From Stenotrophomonas sp. VV52 (GTDB lineage: Bacteria > Pseudomonadota > Gammaproteobacteria > Xanthomonadales > Xanthomonadaceae): DNA of 64,000 bases. The stretch is taken from positions 53,245-117,244 of the forward strand of contig NZ_PKQQ01000012.1 in the NCBI RefSeq assembly GCF_002893095.1. Direction: 5' to 3'. Below are positions 45,100 through 57,300 of the stretch, one piece after another. The notes under the pieces were generated by a model. The model saw nothing but the letters and a program-made list of their open reading frames with translations, was not told the DNA's origin and ran no database searches. The translations under genes and the position numbers were made by a program. The number at the start of each line of letters is the position of its first letter. The stretch's first letter is position 1.

Positions 45100-46086
45100 A
45101 TGTCCATGCCATTGATGACGGGGCGCTGCCGACCCTGGGTGATGACGCTCTCGCTGTGCGGCCTGGTGCTGCTGGGCGCGTGCAAGCGCGATGCGATCGA
45201 CCCGGACAAGCCGGCCGCCGAGCCGGTGGCGGCGCTGCAGCAGATCGCCCGCCACGTGGCTGGGAACGACCTGGTCGGTTACGCCCACGCGTCGGTGCCC
45301 CCGGCCCAGTACACCCGCCTGCAGGCGGCCTGGGCGGACGGCCACAGCCGCTGGCCGCTGACCGACCTGCCGCTGGACGGGCAGCTGCTGCCGATGCTGG
45401 CCGCGCTCTCGGCGCCGGAGGCCCCGCAGCGCCTGCAGCGGTCCTTCGATACCCAGATTGCCGGGCAGGCCACCGGCGTGCGCCAGGCCGCGCACTCGAT
45501 GGGCCTGTTTGGCGTGCAGTACCTGCGCAACCAGACCGACTACAGCGACACCGAGCGCGCCCACTACAGCCAGGTGGTGGACGTGCTGAGCCGCTGGGCC
45601 GCCGCCGCACCGCTGACCGACAAGCAGCGCGCGAAGACCACCATCACCCTGCTGACCGCCACCGCGCGCACCGCCGGGCTGTCCACCGACGCCCAGCTGC
45701 AGGCGGCCGGCATGGAAGACAGCCTGCGCCGGCTGGGACCGTTCGCCAAGGCGTTCAAGACCGCGCTGGCCAGTTACGGGCTTTCGCTGGATGCGGCGCT
45801 GACCGGCGTGCAGGGCGAACTGGTGTCCCAGCAGGGCGACAGCGCAGTGGTGCGGATCCAGTACCCGCTGGCCGGCGAGCAGATCGACGCCCAGCTGCGC
45901 ATGGCCCGCCGCGACGGTCACTGGTACCTGGCGCGCACCCTGGAAGAAACCGACGCGCTGCTGGCCGCCGCAGATGAAGCGGCCGCCGCCGACGCCGCCA
46001 AAGCTGAACACGACGCCCGCCAGGCCGCCGAAGCAGAGGCCGCCGCACAGGTCAAGGACGGTGCTTCTGCACCGGCTAAGCCATAA
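45100..46086 (+). CDS. Hypothetical lipoprotein upstream of plsB
   Basis: The 328-residue protein has a lipoprotein signal with lipobox VLLGAC, then a helical body without a domain I recognise (VAALQQIARHVAGNDLVGYA). The last ~40 residues are an Ala/Glu-rich helix (DEAAAADAAKAEHDARQAAEA). Start at 45100 has GGGGAAG nine bases upstream. Its TAA overlaps the plsB ATG by one base, so the two are translationally coupled, which suggests an envelope or lipid-related job. Confidence 0.75.
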   Translation: MSMPLMTGRCRPWVMTLSLCGLVLLGACKRDAIDPDKPAAEPVAALQQIARHVAGNDLVGYAHASVPPAQYTRLQAAWADGHSRWPLTDLPLDGQLLPMLAALSAPEAPQRLQRSFDTQIAGQATGVRQAAHSMGLFGVQYLRNQTDYSDTERAHYSQVVDVLSRWAAAAPLTDKQRAKTTITLLTATARTAGLSTDAQLQAAGMEDSLRRLGPFAKAFKTALASYGLSLDAALTGVQGELVSQQGDSAVVRIQYPLAGEQIDAQLRMARRDGHWYLARTLEETDALLAAADEAAAADAAKAEHDARQAAEAEAAAQVKDGASAPAKP

Positions 46087-48749
46087 TGAAGCCGATGCCG
46101 AACCAGAATCCCCTGCCTTTCCCCGGCGAAGAGCCGCCCAAGACGCCGGACGCCCCGTCCGCGTCGCCCGACACCGCGCCTGCGTCCGCAGCCGCCACCG
46201 ACCCGGCCGCGATCGTGCCGAGCCCGGTGGGCGCCGTGGCCCGCGCCCCGTCCGGACGACGCCCGTGGTGGGCGCGCCTGCTCGGCCGGCTGGTCGAACC
46301 GTGGCTCTCGCTCAAGATCGAACCCGAACACCCCGGCCAGTACGACGACGGCCGCCCGGTGGTCTATGTGCTGGAAGACTATGGTCTTTCCAATGCGCTG
46401 ATCCTGGACAAGGCCTGCCGTGAAGCCGGCCTGCCCTCGCCGCTGGTGCCCATTGCCGGCGACCCGACCGGGCGCAGGCGCGCCTATCTGGCGCTGTCGC
46501 GTCGGAGCAGCAGCAATTCGCTGATTCCCGAGCAGCGTGGCGCCAAGACCCATTCCGATTCGCTCGCCAAGGTCCTGCAGGCGCACCGCGCGCGCGGCGA
46601 GCTGGACGTGAACCTGGTGCCGGTGTCGATCTTCGTCGGCCGCGCCCCGGACAAGCAGAGCGGCTGGTTCGCGGTGCTGTTCTCGGAAAACTGGGCGCTG
46701 GTGGGCCGCTTCCGCCGCCTGCTGGCGGTGTTGCTCAACGGCCGCAGCACCATCGTGCGGTTCGCCCCGCCGATCTCCCTGCGTGCCACCGTGGACGAGG
46801 GGCTGGACCCCGAGCGCACCGTGCGCAAGCTGCAGCGCGTGCTGCGCACCCACTTCCGCCGCATCCGCGAATCGGTGATCGGGCCGGACCTGTCCACCCG
46901 CCGCCTGCTGGTGGACAAGGTGCTGGAAGCGGACACCGTGCGCGAGGCGATCGCCTCGCAGGCAAAGCGCGACAACACCAAGCCGGCCGACGCCTGGAAG
47001 AAGGCGCACGCCTACGCCTGGGAAATCGCCGCCGACTACTCCAGCCCGGTGGTGCGTTCGGCCAGCTTCATGCTCAGCCATGTCTGGAACCGCATCTACG
47101 CCGGCGTGCTGGTCCACCACCTGGACAAGTTCAAGGCCGCCGCGCCGGGCCATGAAGTGGTGTACGTGCCCAGCCACCGCAGCCACATGGACTACCTGCT
47201 GCTGTCCTACCTGCTGTACGACCGCGGCATCGTGCCGCCGCACATCGTGGCCGGCATCAACCTCAACCTGCCGGTGGTGGGCACGCTGCTGCGCAAGGGC
47301 GGCGCGTTCTTCATCCGTCGTTCGATCCGCGGCAACGCGCTGTACTCGGCGGTGCTGAGCGAGTACGTGGCGCAGCTGGTGGCCGGTGGCTATTCGATCG
47401 AGTACTTCGTCGAAGGCGGGCGTTCGCGTACCGGACGCCTGCTGCAGCCCAAGGGCGGCATGATTTCGATGACGCTGCGCGCGTTCCTGCGCCAGCCGCG
47501 CAAGCCGGTGCTGTTCCAGCCGGTGTACATCGGCTATGAAAAGCTGATGGAAGGCGGCAGTTACCTGGACGAACTGTCCGGCCGGCCGAAGGAGAAGGAA
47601 TCGATCTGGCAGCTGCTGTGGTCCATTCCCAAGGTACTCAAACAGAACTACGGCCAGGTGGTGGTGAACTTCGGCGAGCCGATCGCGCTCAACGACGTGC
47701 TGGCCCGCCAGGCGCCGGAATGGGACGGCGCGCCGGTGGCCGAAGACGAGAAGCCGGCCTGGTTGTCGGGCACGGTGGACCACCTGGCCGAACGCATCCA
47801 GGTGCACATCAACGGCGCGGCCGACGTCAACCCGATCAACCTGCTGGCGCTGGCGCTGCTGTCCACGCCCAAGCACGCGATGGGCGAGGCCGACCTGATC
47901 GCGCAGATCGAGCTGTGCAAGACGCTGCTGGTGGAAATGCCGTATTCGGACCGGGTCACGGTGACCCCGCATTCGCCGGAGCGGATCATCGCGCACGCCG
48001 AGGAGATCAACGTCCTCACCCGCATCAAGCATCCGCTGGGTGACGTGCTCAGCGTGAGCGGCGATACCGCGGTGCTGCTGAGCTACTTCCGCAACAACGT
48101 GATCCACCTGTTCACCGCGTCGTCGTGGGTGGCATGCTGCTTCCAGAACAACCGCCGCATGAGCCGCACCGGGCTGGTGCAGCTGGGTCGCACCGTGTAC
48201 CCGTTCCTGCAGGCCGAGCTGTTCCTGCCGTGGACCGAAGACCAGTTCGCCCAGCGCATCGAGCAGACCATCGCGGTGTTCGTGCGCGAGGGGCTGCTGC
48301 AGAACGTCAACGACGACGACGGTGGCATCCTGGCGCGCAACACCGGGCAGACCGACGAGGTGTTCCGCCTGCGTGCGATCGGCCATTCGCTGCAGCAGGC
48401 ATTCGAGCGCTACTACATCGCCATTTCGGTGCTGGTCAAGAACGGCCCGGGCACGCTGGGTGCGGCCGAGCTGGAAAGCCTGTGCCAGCAGGCGGCGCAG
48501 CGCCTGAGCCTGCTGTACGCACCGGCCGCGCCGGAGTTCTTCGACCGCACCCTGTTCCGGGGCTTCATCCAGAAGCTGCGCGAGCTGCGCCTGGTGTGGC
48601 CGGACGAGAACAGCAAGCTGCTGTTCGACGAACGCCTGGACGCCTGGGCCAAGGACGCCAAGTTCATCCTGGGCCGCGAGTTGCGCCACACGATCGAACG
48701 GGTCAGCCCGGAAGCGGCCAAGCCGGAAGAGCCGGTCGCGGTGGATTGA
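46086..48749 (+). CDS. plsB: Glycerol-3-phosphate 1-O-acyltransferase
   Basis: The 887-residue protein is PlsB length. The acyltransferase motifs are visible: VVYVPSHRSHMDYLLLSYLL (HX4D), GGAFFIRRSI, FVEGGRSRTGRLLQPKGG and FQPVYIGYEKLMEG. It makes lysophosphatidic acid from sn-glycerol-3-phosphate and acyl-ACP/CoA at the inner membrane, the first step of phospholipid synthesis. The N-terminus is Pro/Ala-rich. Its TGA ends immediately before the minus-strand YdcH-like stop. Confidence 0.96.
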   Translation: MKPMPNQNPLPFPGEEPPKTPDAPSASPDTAPASAAATDPAAIVPSPVGAVARAPSGRRPWWARLLGRLVEPWLSLKIEPEHPGQYDDGRPVVYVLEDYGLSNALILDKACREAGLPSPLVPIAGDPTGRRRAYLALSRRSSSNSLIPEQRGAKTHSDSLAKVLQAHRARGELDVNLVPVSIFVGRAPDKQSGWFAVLFSENWALVGRFRRLLAVLLNGRSTIVRFAPPISLRATVDEGLDPERTVRKLQRVLRTHFRRIRESVIGPDLSTRRLLVDKVLEADTVREAIASQAKRDNTKPADAWKKAHAYAWEIAADYSSPVVRSASFMLSHVWNRIYAGVLVHHLDKFKAAAPGHEVVYVPSHRSHMDYLLLSYLLYDRGIVPPHIVAGINLNLPVVGTLLRKGGAFFIRRSIRGNALYSAVLSEYVAQLVAGGYSIEYFVEGGRSRTGRLLQPKGGMISMTLRAFLRQPRKPVLFQPVYIGYEKLMEGGSYLDELSGRPKEKESIWQLLWSIPKVLKQNYGQVVVNFGEPIALNDVLARQAPEWDGAPVAEDEKPAWLSGTVDHLAERIQVHINGAADVNPINLLALALLSTPKHAMGEADLIAQIELCKTLLVEMPYSDRVTVTPHSPERIIAHAEEINVLTRIKHPLGDVLSVSGDTAVLLSYFRNNVIHLFTASSWVACCFQNNRRMSRTGLVQLGRTVYPFLQAELFLPWTEDQFAQRIEQTIAVFVREGLLQNVNDDDGGILARNTGQTDEVFRLRAIGHSLQQAFERYYIAISVLVKNGPGTLGAAELESLCQQAAQRLSLLYAPAAPEFFDRTLFRGFIQKLRELRLVWPDENSKLLFDERLDAWAKDAKFILGRELRHTIERVSPEAAKPEEPVAVD

Positions 48750-48953
48750 TCAGGCTGGCTCGTCCGGAATCTGCATGTCCTCCAGCTTGGCAATGCAGTC
48801 CTTGAGCTGCAGCTTGCGCCGTTTCAGGCGCTTGGCTTCCAGCTCATCCTCGCCATTGGCGGCCATGCGTTCGATCTCCGTATCCAGCTCACGGTGCTCC
48901 CTGCGGAGAACCTGCAGACGTTCGGCGATCTGTTCGGGCGTATAGGTATCCAC
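48750..48953 (-). CDS. YdcH family small protein (DUF465)
   Basis: A 67-residue coiled-coil protein with the DUF465 pattern: RLQVLRREHRELDTEIERMA and AKRLKRRKLQLKDCIAKLE. I chose the GTG start at 48953, with GGAGG just before it. No function is assigned to the family. It is convergent with plsB without a gap and diverges from ttcA. Confidence 0.8.
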   Translation of the reverse strand: MDTYTPEQIAERLQVLRREHRELDTEIERMAANGEDELEAKRLKRRKLQLKDCIAKLEDMQIPDEPA

Positions 48954-49049
48954 AGCCTCCGAGCATACACACTGCGTGTGACCGGCGGGGGTGAACGCAG
49001 TCACTTCCCGGTCCCGGCCGCCAACCTGCCGAGCCGGTAGAATGGCCGG

Positions 49050-49880
49050 ATGCCTTCGGTCCTGCCCCTGCTCGATCCCACCCCGCGCGCGCCACGCGCG
49101 GACGCGGCCGCGCAGGACAAGCTGACGCGCCGGCTGCGCCGCCAGGTGGGCCAGGCGATCGCCGACTTCGGCATGATCGAGGACGGCGACCGCATCATGG
49201 TCTGCCTGTCCGGCGGCAAGGACAGCTACACCCTGCTGGACATGCTGCTGCAGCTGCAGAAGAAGGCCCCGGTCGCCTTCGAACTGGTCGCGGTCAACCT
49301 GGACCAGAAGCAGCCCGGGTTCCCCGAACACGTGCTGCCGGAGTACCTGGCCTCGATCGGCGTGGCGTACCAGATCATCGAGCAGGACACCTATTCGGTG
49401 GTCAGCCGGGTGATCCCGGAGGGCCGCACGATGTGTTCGCTGTGCTCGCGGCTGCGCCGGGGCGCACTGTACCGGCACGCCGCCGAAAACGGCTTCAGCA
49501 AGGTCGCGCTGGGCCACCACCGCGACGACAGCGTGGCCACCTTCTTCCTCAACCTGTTCCACCACGCCAAGCTCTCGGCCATGCCGCCCAAGCTGCGCAG
49601 CGATGATGGGCAGCACGTAGTGATCCGTCCCCTGGCTTACGTCAGTGAACGCGACATCGAGGACTACGCGCAGGCGCGCCAGTTCCCGATCATTCCGTGC
49701 ACGCTGTGCGGCAGCCAGGACAACCTGCAGCGCCGCCAGGTAGCGCAGATGCTGCAGCAATGGGAAGACCAGCATCCCGGGCGGATCGACCAGATCGCGC
49801 GCGCGCTGGGCAACATCCATCCTTCGCAGCTGGCCGACCCGACGCTGTTCGACTTCATGGCGCTGGGCCGCACCCCCTGA
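49050..49880 (+). CDS. ttcA: tRNA 2-thiocytidine(32) synthetase
   Basis: The 276-residue protein has the PP-loop SGGKDS and the cysteine pairs of the 4Fe-4S site in [14 protein letters not shown] and CTLCGSQDN. It thiolates cytidine 32 of certain tRNAs using ATP and a sulfur donor. [17 protein letters not shown] is a family landmark. It lies 34 bases before rdgC in the same direction. Confidence 0.96.
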   Translation: MPSVLPLLDPTPRAPRADAAAQDKLTRRLRRQVGQAIADFGMIEDGDRIMVCLSGGKDSYTLLDMLLQLQKKAPVAFELVAVNLDQKQPGFPEHVLPEYLASIGVAYQIIEQDTYSVVSRVIPEGRTMCSLCSRLRRGALYRHAAENGFSKVALGHHRDDSVATFFLNLFHHAKLSAMPPKLRSDDGQHVVIRPLAYVSERDIEDYAQARQFPIIPCTLCGSQDNLQRRQVAQMLQQWEDQHPGRIDQIARALGNIHPSQLADPTLFDFMALGRTP

Positions 49881-49913
49881 CCTTTCCTTTTCACGCCCTT
49901 ATTCCGGAATTCC

Positions 49914-50819
49914 ATGTTCTTTCGCAACCTGACCCTGTTCCGCTTCCCCACCGCCACCGATTTTTCCGAAGTCGACACCCTGCTGCCCCAGGTGCTGCTC
50001 AAGCCGGTAGGCCCGCTGGAAATGAGTTCGCGCGGTTTCATTTCCCCGTTCGGCCGTGAAGAAAAGGCCGTGTTCTCGCACCGCGTCGGCGACGCGCTGT
50101 GGCTGACCGTGGGCGGTGAGGACAAGATCCTGCCGGGCGCGGTGGTCAACGACCTGCTGGCGCGCAAGCTGGAAGAGATCGAAGAAAAGGAAGGGCGCAA
50201 GCCGGGCGGCCGCGAGCGCAAGCGCATGAAGGACGACCTGCTGCACGAACTGATGCCGCGCGCCTTCGTGAAGAGCTCGCGCACCGACGCGCTGGTCGAC
50301 CTGACCCACGGTTTCGTGGCGGTGGACTGCTCGAGCAGCAAGAAGGGCGAGAACATGATGTCCGACATCCGGGGCCTGCTCGGCAGCTTCCCGGCCATGC
50401 CGCTGAACGCCGAAGTGGCGCCACGCTCGATCCTCACCGGCTGGATCGCCGGCGAACCGCTGCCGACCGGGCTGAGCCTGGGCGAAGAGTGCGAGATGAA
50501 GGACCCGGCGGAGGGTGGCGCGGTGGTCAAGTGCCAGCACCAGGAACTGCGCTGCGACGAGATCGACAAGCACCTGGACGCCGGCAAGCAGGTCACCAAG
50601 CTGGCCCTGGTGTTCGAAGACAACCTGTCCTTCGTGCTGGGCGATGACCTGATCGTACGCAAGCTGAAGTTCCTGGACGGCGCCCTGGACCAGCTCGAGC
50701 ACGCCGACGAAGACGGCCGCCGCGCCGAACTGGACGCCCGCTTCGCGCTGCAGAGCGGCGAAGTGCGCCGCCTGTTCCTGCTGCTGGAAGAGGCGTTCAA
50801 GCTCAGCAAGGCGGATTGA
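49914..50819 (+). CDS. rdgC: Recombination-associated protein RdgC
   Basis: The 301-residue protein matches RdgC over its whole length: MFFRNLTLFRFP at the start, GFISPFGR, and NDLLARKLEEIEEKEGRKPG. It forms a ring dimer that binds double-stranded DNA and limits RecA loading. It is followed by a GTAG palindrome. Confidence 0.96.
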   Translation: MFFRNLTLFRFPTATDFSEVDTLLPQVLLKPVGPLEMSSRGFISPFGREEKAVFSHRVGDALWLTVGGEDKILPGAVVNDLLARKLEEIEEKEGRKPGGRERKRMKDDLLHELMPRAFVKSSRTDALVDLTHGFVAVDCSSSKKGENMMSDIRGLLGSFPAMPLNAEVAPRSILTGWIAGEPLPTGLSLGEECEMKDPAEGGAVVKCQHQELRCDEIDKHLDAGKQVTKLALVFEDNLSFVLGDDLIVRKLKFLDGALDQLEHADEDGRRAELDARFALQSGEVRRLFLLLEEAFKLSKAD

Positions 50820-50829
50820 CCAACAGCCG

Positions 50830-50853
50830 GTAGAGCGGGGCCCTGCCCCGCTG
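50830..50853 (+). repeat. GTAG palindrome after rdgC
   Basis: GTAG, AGCGGGGC, CC, and complement, 11 bases after the rdgC stop and before the metalloprotease gene. Confidence 0.85.
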
Positions 50854-50899
50854 CACCTCGCAGTCAGGTCCGCGCCGCTGCGGGCGCTATGCTATCCCC

Positions 50900-51682
50900 A
50901 TGCCTGGCTTCCTCCGCCGCCTGATTTCCCCGGCCGCCGCCCCGACCCTGCAGCGCGACACCGTGCGCCTGCGGCTGGAGGACGACGCCGAGATCGAGGT
51001 GCTGCGCGTGCGCGATCCGCGTGCGCGCCGTATCAAGCTGAGCGTGGACGAACGCGGCGTGCGCCTGACCCTGCCGCCGCGCGCCAGCCTGGTGATGGGC
51101 GAACGCTTCCTGCAGCAGCATCGTGACTGGTTGTCCGCGCAGCTGCGCAACTACCAGTCGACCAACCTGCCGCCGCCGCTGGTGATCGGCGAACCCGGGC
51201 TGCTGCCGCTGCGCGGGGAGCTGTTGCCGCTGCGCTGGGAAACGGGTCGCTATGCGCACCTGGAACTCGATATGGACGGTGCCTGCATGCACCTGCCAGC
51301 GCGTGGCACCGAGGCCACGGTGCGCCGCACGCTGCGCGAATTCTACGAAGCGCAGACCCGCGCCGATGTCGGCCAGTGGCTGCCGCGTTACCTGCCGGAC
51401 CTGCCGCGCGCGCCGGCCCGGCTGCGGCTGAAGGTGATGTCATCGCAGTGGGGCTCGCTGGCCCCGGACGGCAGCATGGCACTGGACCTGGCGCTGGTGC
51501 TGGGCCGGCCTTCGGCGTTCGAGTACGTGCTGGTCCATGAGCTCTGCCATCTGATCCAGCCGAACCATTCGCCTGCGTTCTGGGCCGAGGTGGAGCAGCG
51601 GTTCCCGGCGTGGCGGGAGGAGCGGGATTACTTCCAGCTGGAAGGGCGCAGGCTCAAAGCCATGCTGAGGCAACTCCTGTAG
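50900..51682 (+). CDS. YgjP/M48-type metallopeptidase domain protein
   Basis: The 260-residue protein has the zinc motif LVHELCHLIQPNHSPAFW (HExxH plus downstream His) and the preceding MSSQWGSLAPDGSM of the YgjP/SprT-like (DUF45) family. There is no signal peptide, so it is cytosolic. Related metallopeptidases are poorly characterised. The TAG stop lies in a GTAG palindrome. Confidence 0.88.
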   Translation: MPGFLRRLISPAAAPTLQRDTVRLRLEDDAEIEVLRVRDPRARRIKLSVDERGVRLTLPPRASLVMGERFLQQHRDWLSAQLRNYQSTNLPPPLVIGEPGLLPLRGELLPLRWETGRYAHLELDMDGACMHLPARGTEATVRRTLREFYEAQTRADVGQWLPRYLPDLPRAPARLRLKVMSSQWGSLAPDGSMALDLALVLGRPSAFEYVLVHELCHLIQPNHSPAFWAEVEQRFPAWREERDYFQLEGRRLKAMLRQLL

Positions 51683-51702
51683 AGCCACGCCCTGCGTGGC
51701 TG
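51679..51702 (+). repeat. GTAG palindrome after the YgjP-type gene
   Basis: GTAG, AGCCACGC, CCT and complement. GTAG supplies the stop of the preceding gene. Confidence 0.88.
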
Positions 51703-51799
51703 GCCGGCGCCGCGGTATGTCGGCGCCCGCCGCTCATGCGGCGCGGGCAGGGGGTGCACGGCTTTGCCAGCCCAGACCGTGAGGATGGACCTGTCGCGG

Positions 51800-52669
51800 T
51801 CAGCGCACGCGCAGTGCGGCCGCCTGCGCCCAGCGTGCCGCAACACGCGGTGCCGTGATGCACACGGCCTGGTCGGTCACGGTGGTCACCGCGCGCTCGA
51901 GCAGCTGGATGTCGGCCTCGTGCTGGCGCGCCACGTGCGGGTCTTCAAAGAAGATCGCGCGCTGGCAGCGGCCTTCGAGCACCTGGTCGGCAATCTGTGC
52001 GTCGCCGCCCATCGGGCCGCTCTGGTAGCGGGTCACCCATTCGCTGTCCTTGGCCCAGCCGCGGCTCCAGGCCAGCTCGTTGAGGCGCTGGCCGGTGGTG
52101 CCGGTGCCGACCCGGCTGCGGAAGCGGGACAACACGTCGAAATGTTCATCGGCGAACGCCAGCATGGCCGGCTTCATCGCGTCGTGCGCGATCAGGGCCA
52201 GGGTGTGTTGCCCGAACGCATGCAGGTCGTCGGCACCGGGGTCCGGTGCCAGTGCGGCGTGCAGGCGTTCCACCTCGATCCAGTCGCGCGCGGTGGCCAC
52301 GGTGGAGATGAAGGGCTTGCCGTGGATCACGCACTGGCGCTTGAGCGCGGTGGCTTCGGGAAATACCGAGGAGGGATCGACCGGGTCCATCAGGTAGATC
52401 GCCCCGTCAAGGGTGCGTTCCGGGGTGCCCATGCCGACGACCTCGGCCACCAGCTTCATCAGACCGCCCTCGCGGCCGTTCGGATAGCGGCGCAGCGCCT
52501 CCAGGTCCTTGAGGAAGCCGAAGCGCTGGATCGCGTCGAAGGTGCGGCCTACCGCATGCAGTTCCACCCCCAACTCGCGCAGGCCGGCCTCGCAGGGGCC
52601 GAGCCAGCGGAACAGTGCCGCGTGCCTGTCGTGGTGATGCAGCCGGTTGGCGGCCAGGCCGATGCGCAT
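51800..52669 (-). CDS. Tandem methylglyoxal synthase-domain protein
   Basis: The 289-residue protein is about twice the usual MgsA length. The C-terminal half (~155-285) keeps all E. coli MgsA catalytic residues: His162/Asp163 in LIAHDAMK, GTTG at 190-193, Asp223 in SGPMGGDAQ, and Asp243, His250 and Asp253 in FFEDPHVARQHEAD. The N-terminal half follows the same fold (IGLAANRL, GRTFDAI, DGAIYLMDPVDPSSV, PFISTVATARDWI) but the His/Asp, GTTG, GGD and second His are replaced, so it appears non-catalytic. The enzyme makes methylglyoxal from dihydroxyacetone phosphate. The dead half may hold the hexamer or sense phosphate. Confidence 0.85.
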   Translation of the reverse strand: MRIGLAANRLHHHDRHAALFRWLGPCEAGLRELGVELHAVGRTFDAIQRFGFLKDLEALRRYPNGREGGLMKLVAEVVGMGTPERTLDGAIYLMDPVDPSSVFPEATALKRQCVIHGKPFISTVATARDWIEVERLHAALAPDPGADDLHAFGQHTLALIAHDAMKPAMLAFADEHFDVLSRFRSRVGTGTTGQRLNELAWSRGWAKDSEWVTRYQSGPMGGDAQIADQVLEGRCQRAIFFEDPHVARQHEADIQLLERAVTTVTDQAVCITAPRVAARWAQAAALRVR

Positions 52670-52742
52670 GGGAGTCCTTCAGCGGGGTGGTGTTGCAACA
52701 TTCTAGGGGGCGTTGGGTGTCTGGTTCGCGTCCGGCAGTCCG

Positions 52743-52806
52743 TGGGACACGCATGGCGTGTCGCTACGCTGACGGGCACCGCGTAGAGACACGCCATGCG
52801 TGTCCC
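52743..52806. repeat. Inverted pair of GTAG palindromes (ACACGC subtype)
   Basis: The minus-strand copy is headed at 52767, the plus-strand copy at 52783, so their GTAG heads face each other across 15 bases. It lies in the mgsA-like/gltD gap. Confidence 0.85.
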
Positions 52807-52827
52807 AGGCGGTGCCCGATACCCCGA

Positions 52828-54333
<1,506 letters not shown>

Positions 54334-54344
<11 letters not shown>

Positions 54345-57300
54345 GGCGCAACGATTCGGTGAGCGATTCGATGCTGGCGGCCTTGGGTTTGACCAGCCAG
54401 AACTTGCCGACGTAGTCGCGGAACTCGTCGAGGATCTGCTGGGCCCAGATGCTGCCGGTGAGTTCGCGGTGGCGGCTGATCAGGGTGTGCAGGTGCTGGC
54501 GATGGTTTTCGAAGCCTTCGGCCGAGATGCGGTGGATGTCGATCAGCTCGTGGTTGTAGCGGTCCACGAAGTCGCGGTCGATATCCAGCACATAGGCCAG
54601 GCCGCCGGTGAAGCCGGCGCCGAAGTTCAGGCCCACCTTGCCCAGCACCAGCACGATGCCGTCGGTCATGTACTCGCAGCAGTGGTCGCCGGCCCCTTCG
54701 ATCACCGCCAGCGCGCCGGAGTTGCGTACACCGAAGCGTTCGCCGGCACGGCCTGCGGCGAACAGCTCGCCGCCGGTGGCGCCGTACAGGCAGGTGTTGC
54801 CGATGATCGCGGTGTTGCGCGCCTCGAAGCGCGCGCCGCGCGGCGGGCGCACCACCAGGCGGCCGCCGGCCATGCCCTTGCCCACGTAGTCGTTGGCTTC
54901 GCCTTCCACTTCCAGCTGCAGGCCGCCGACGTTGAACGCGCCGAAGCTCTGCCCGGCCGTGCCGCGGAAGCGCAGGGTCAGCGGCGCATCGCTCATGCCC
55001 TGGTTGCCATGCGCGCGGGCGATGGCGCCGGACAGGCGGGTGCCGATCGAGCGGTCGGTGTTGTGGATCAGGAAACGGTGCTCGCCGCCGAGCTTGCCGG
55101 CAATGGCCGGGGCCAGCAGGCCGTCCATCTGCGTGGCCAGGCTGTCCGGCGACTCGTACAGGCGCTGCGCGGCGCAGTGGCTGCCGGCGTACTGCGCCGG
55201 GTTGAGCAGGCGCGACAGATCCACCTTGACGCCCGGGCGCGGCGCAACCTCCAGCTGCTGCAGCAGGTCGGTGCGACCGACGATCTCGTCCAGCGAGCGC
55301 ACGCCCAGATACGACAACCAGCCACGCACTTCTTCGGCCAGCAGCCGGAAGAAGTTCTCCACGCGCTCGGGCAGGCCGGTGAAGTACTGCGCGCGCAGGC
55401 GCTCGTCCTGGGTGGCCACGCCGGTGGCGCAGTTGTTGAGGTGGCAGATGCGCAGGTACTTGCAGCCCAGCACGATCATCGGCGCGGTGCCGAAGCCGAA
55501 GCTGTCCGCGCCCAGCAATGCGGCCTTGATCACGTCCAGGCCGGTCTTCAGCCCGCCGTCGGTCTGCAGCAGGGTGCGCCCGCGCAGGTCGTTGGCGACC
55601 AGCGCCTGGTGCGACTCGGCCACGCCCAGCTCCCACGGCACGCCCGCATAGCGGATCGAGCTGACCGGGCTGGCGCCGGTGCCGCCGTCATGGCCGGACA
55701 CGGTGATCAGGTCGGCGCCAGCCTTGACCACGCCGGCGGCGATGGTGCCGACGCCGGCATGCGAGACCAGCTTCACCGACACCAGCGCGTCCGGGTTGAC
55801 CTGCTTGAGGTCGTAGATCAGCTGGGCCAGGTCTTCGATCGAATAGATGTCGTGGTGCGGCGGCGGCGAGATCAACCCGATGCCCGGCTTGGCGTAACGC
55901 AGCCGCGCGATCAGTTCGTTGACCTTGTGCCCGGGCAGCTGCCCGCCTTCGCCGGGCTTGGCGCCCTGGGCGACCTTGATCTGCAGCACTTCGGCATTGA
56001 CCAGGTATTCGGCGGTGACGCCGAAGCGGCCCGAGGCGACCTGCTTGATCTTGCTGCGCTTGTGGGTGCCATAGCGCACCGGGTCTTCGCCGCCTTCGCC
56101 GGAGTTGCTGCGCCCGCCGAGCTTGTTCATGGCGATGGCCAGCGCTTCGTGCGCTTCGGGCGAGAGCGCGCCCAGGCTGATCGCGGCGGTGTCGAAGCGG
56201 CGGAACAGGTCTTCGGCCGGTGCTACTTCGCTCAGCGGGGTCGGCGTGGGCGCGGCCTTGAGCTGCAACAGGTCGCGCAGCGCCGAGACCGGGCGGCCGT
56301 GCACCGCTTCGCAATACCGCTGCCAGTCGGCGGCATCGCCGCTGCGCGCGGCGCGCTGCAGGGTCATGACCACGTCCGGGTTGTACATGTGGTACTCGCC
56401 GCCGTGCACGTACTTGAGCACGCCGCCGACGTCCGGGCGCAGCAGGTCGTTCCAGGCGCGCACGGTGAGCTCGCGGGCCTCGTCGTCCAGGCGGGCGAAG
56501 CCCACGCCGGCCACGCGCGATGGCGTTTCCGGGAAGCACAGGTCCACCACCTCATCGTCCAGGCCGACGATCTCGAACAGCTGCGCGCCGCGATAGCTCG
56601 CCACGGTACAGATGCCCATCTTGGAGATGATCTTGGACAGGCCCTTGTAGATGCCCTTGCGGTAGCTGCGGCCGATCTGCGACTGCTCGCCGCCCTTCTT
56701 CAGCTGCAGGATGCCGCGCCGGCCGAGGTCGAACAGGGTCTGGTAGGCCAGGTACGGATACACCGCGGTGGCACCGAAACCGAGCAGGCACGCCATGTGG
56801 TGCGGGTCGCGCGCGGTGCCGGTTTCCAGGATCAGGTTCACCTCGCAGCGCAGGCCGGCGTTGGAGAGGTGGTGGTGCACCGCGCTGGTAGCCAGCAGCG
56901 CATGCACCATCGGCCGATCGGCCACCGGGTAGCGGTCGCTGAGCAGCAGCATGACGATGCCTTCGCGGGCGGCGGCTTCGGCTTCGGCGCAGATCCGCTC
57001 GATGCCGGCCTTGAGCCCTTCGTCCAGGCTGTAGGACAGGTCGATCAGGCGGTTGCGGTCCACGTACTGCGGCATCTTGATCAGCTGGCGCAGTTTGCGC
57101 TGGCTGAGCACCGGCGAGTTGAGGATGACGTGGTTCACCGTCTCGGCGCCGGCATGGAAGATGTTGGTCTCCTTGCCGAGCTGGGTGGTGAGCGACATCA
57201 CGCAGTCTTCCCGCAGCGGGTCGATCGGCGGGTTGGTGACCTGCGCGAAGGCCTGGCGGAAGTAGTCGTACAGCGGGCGGCTGTGCTGGCTGAGCACCGC

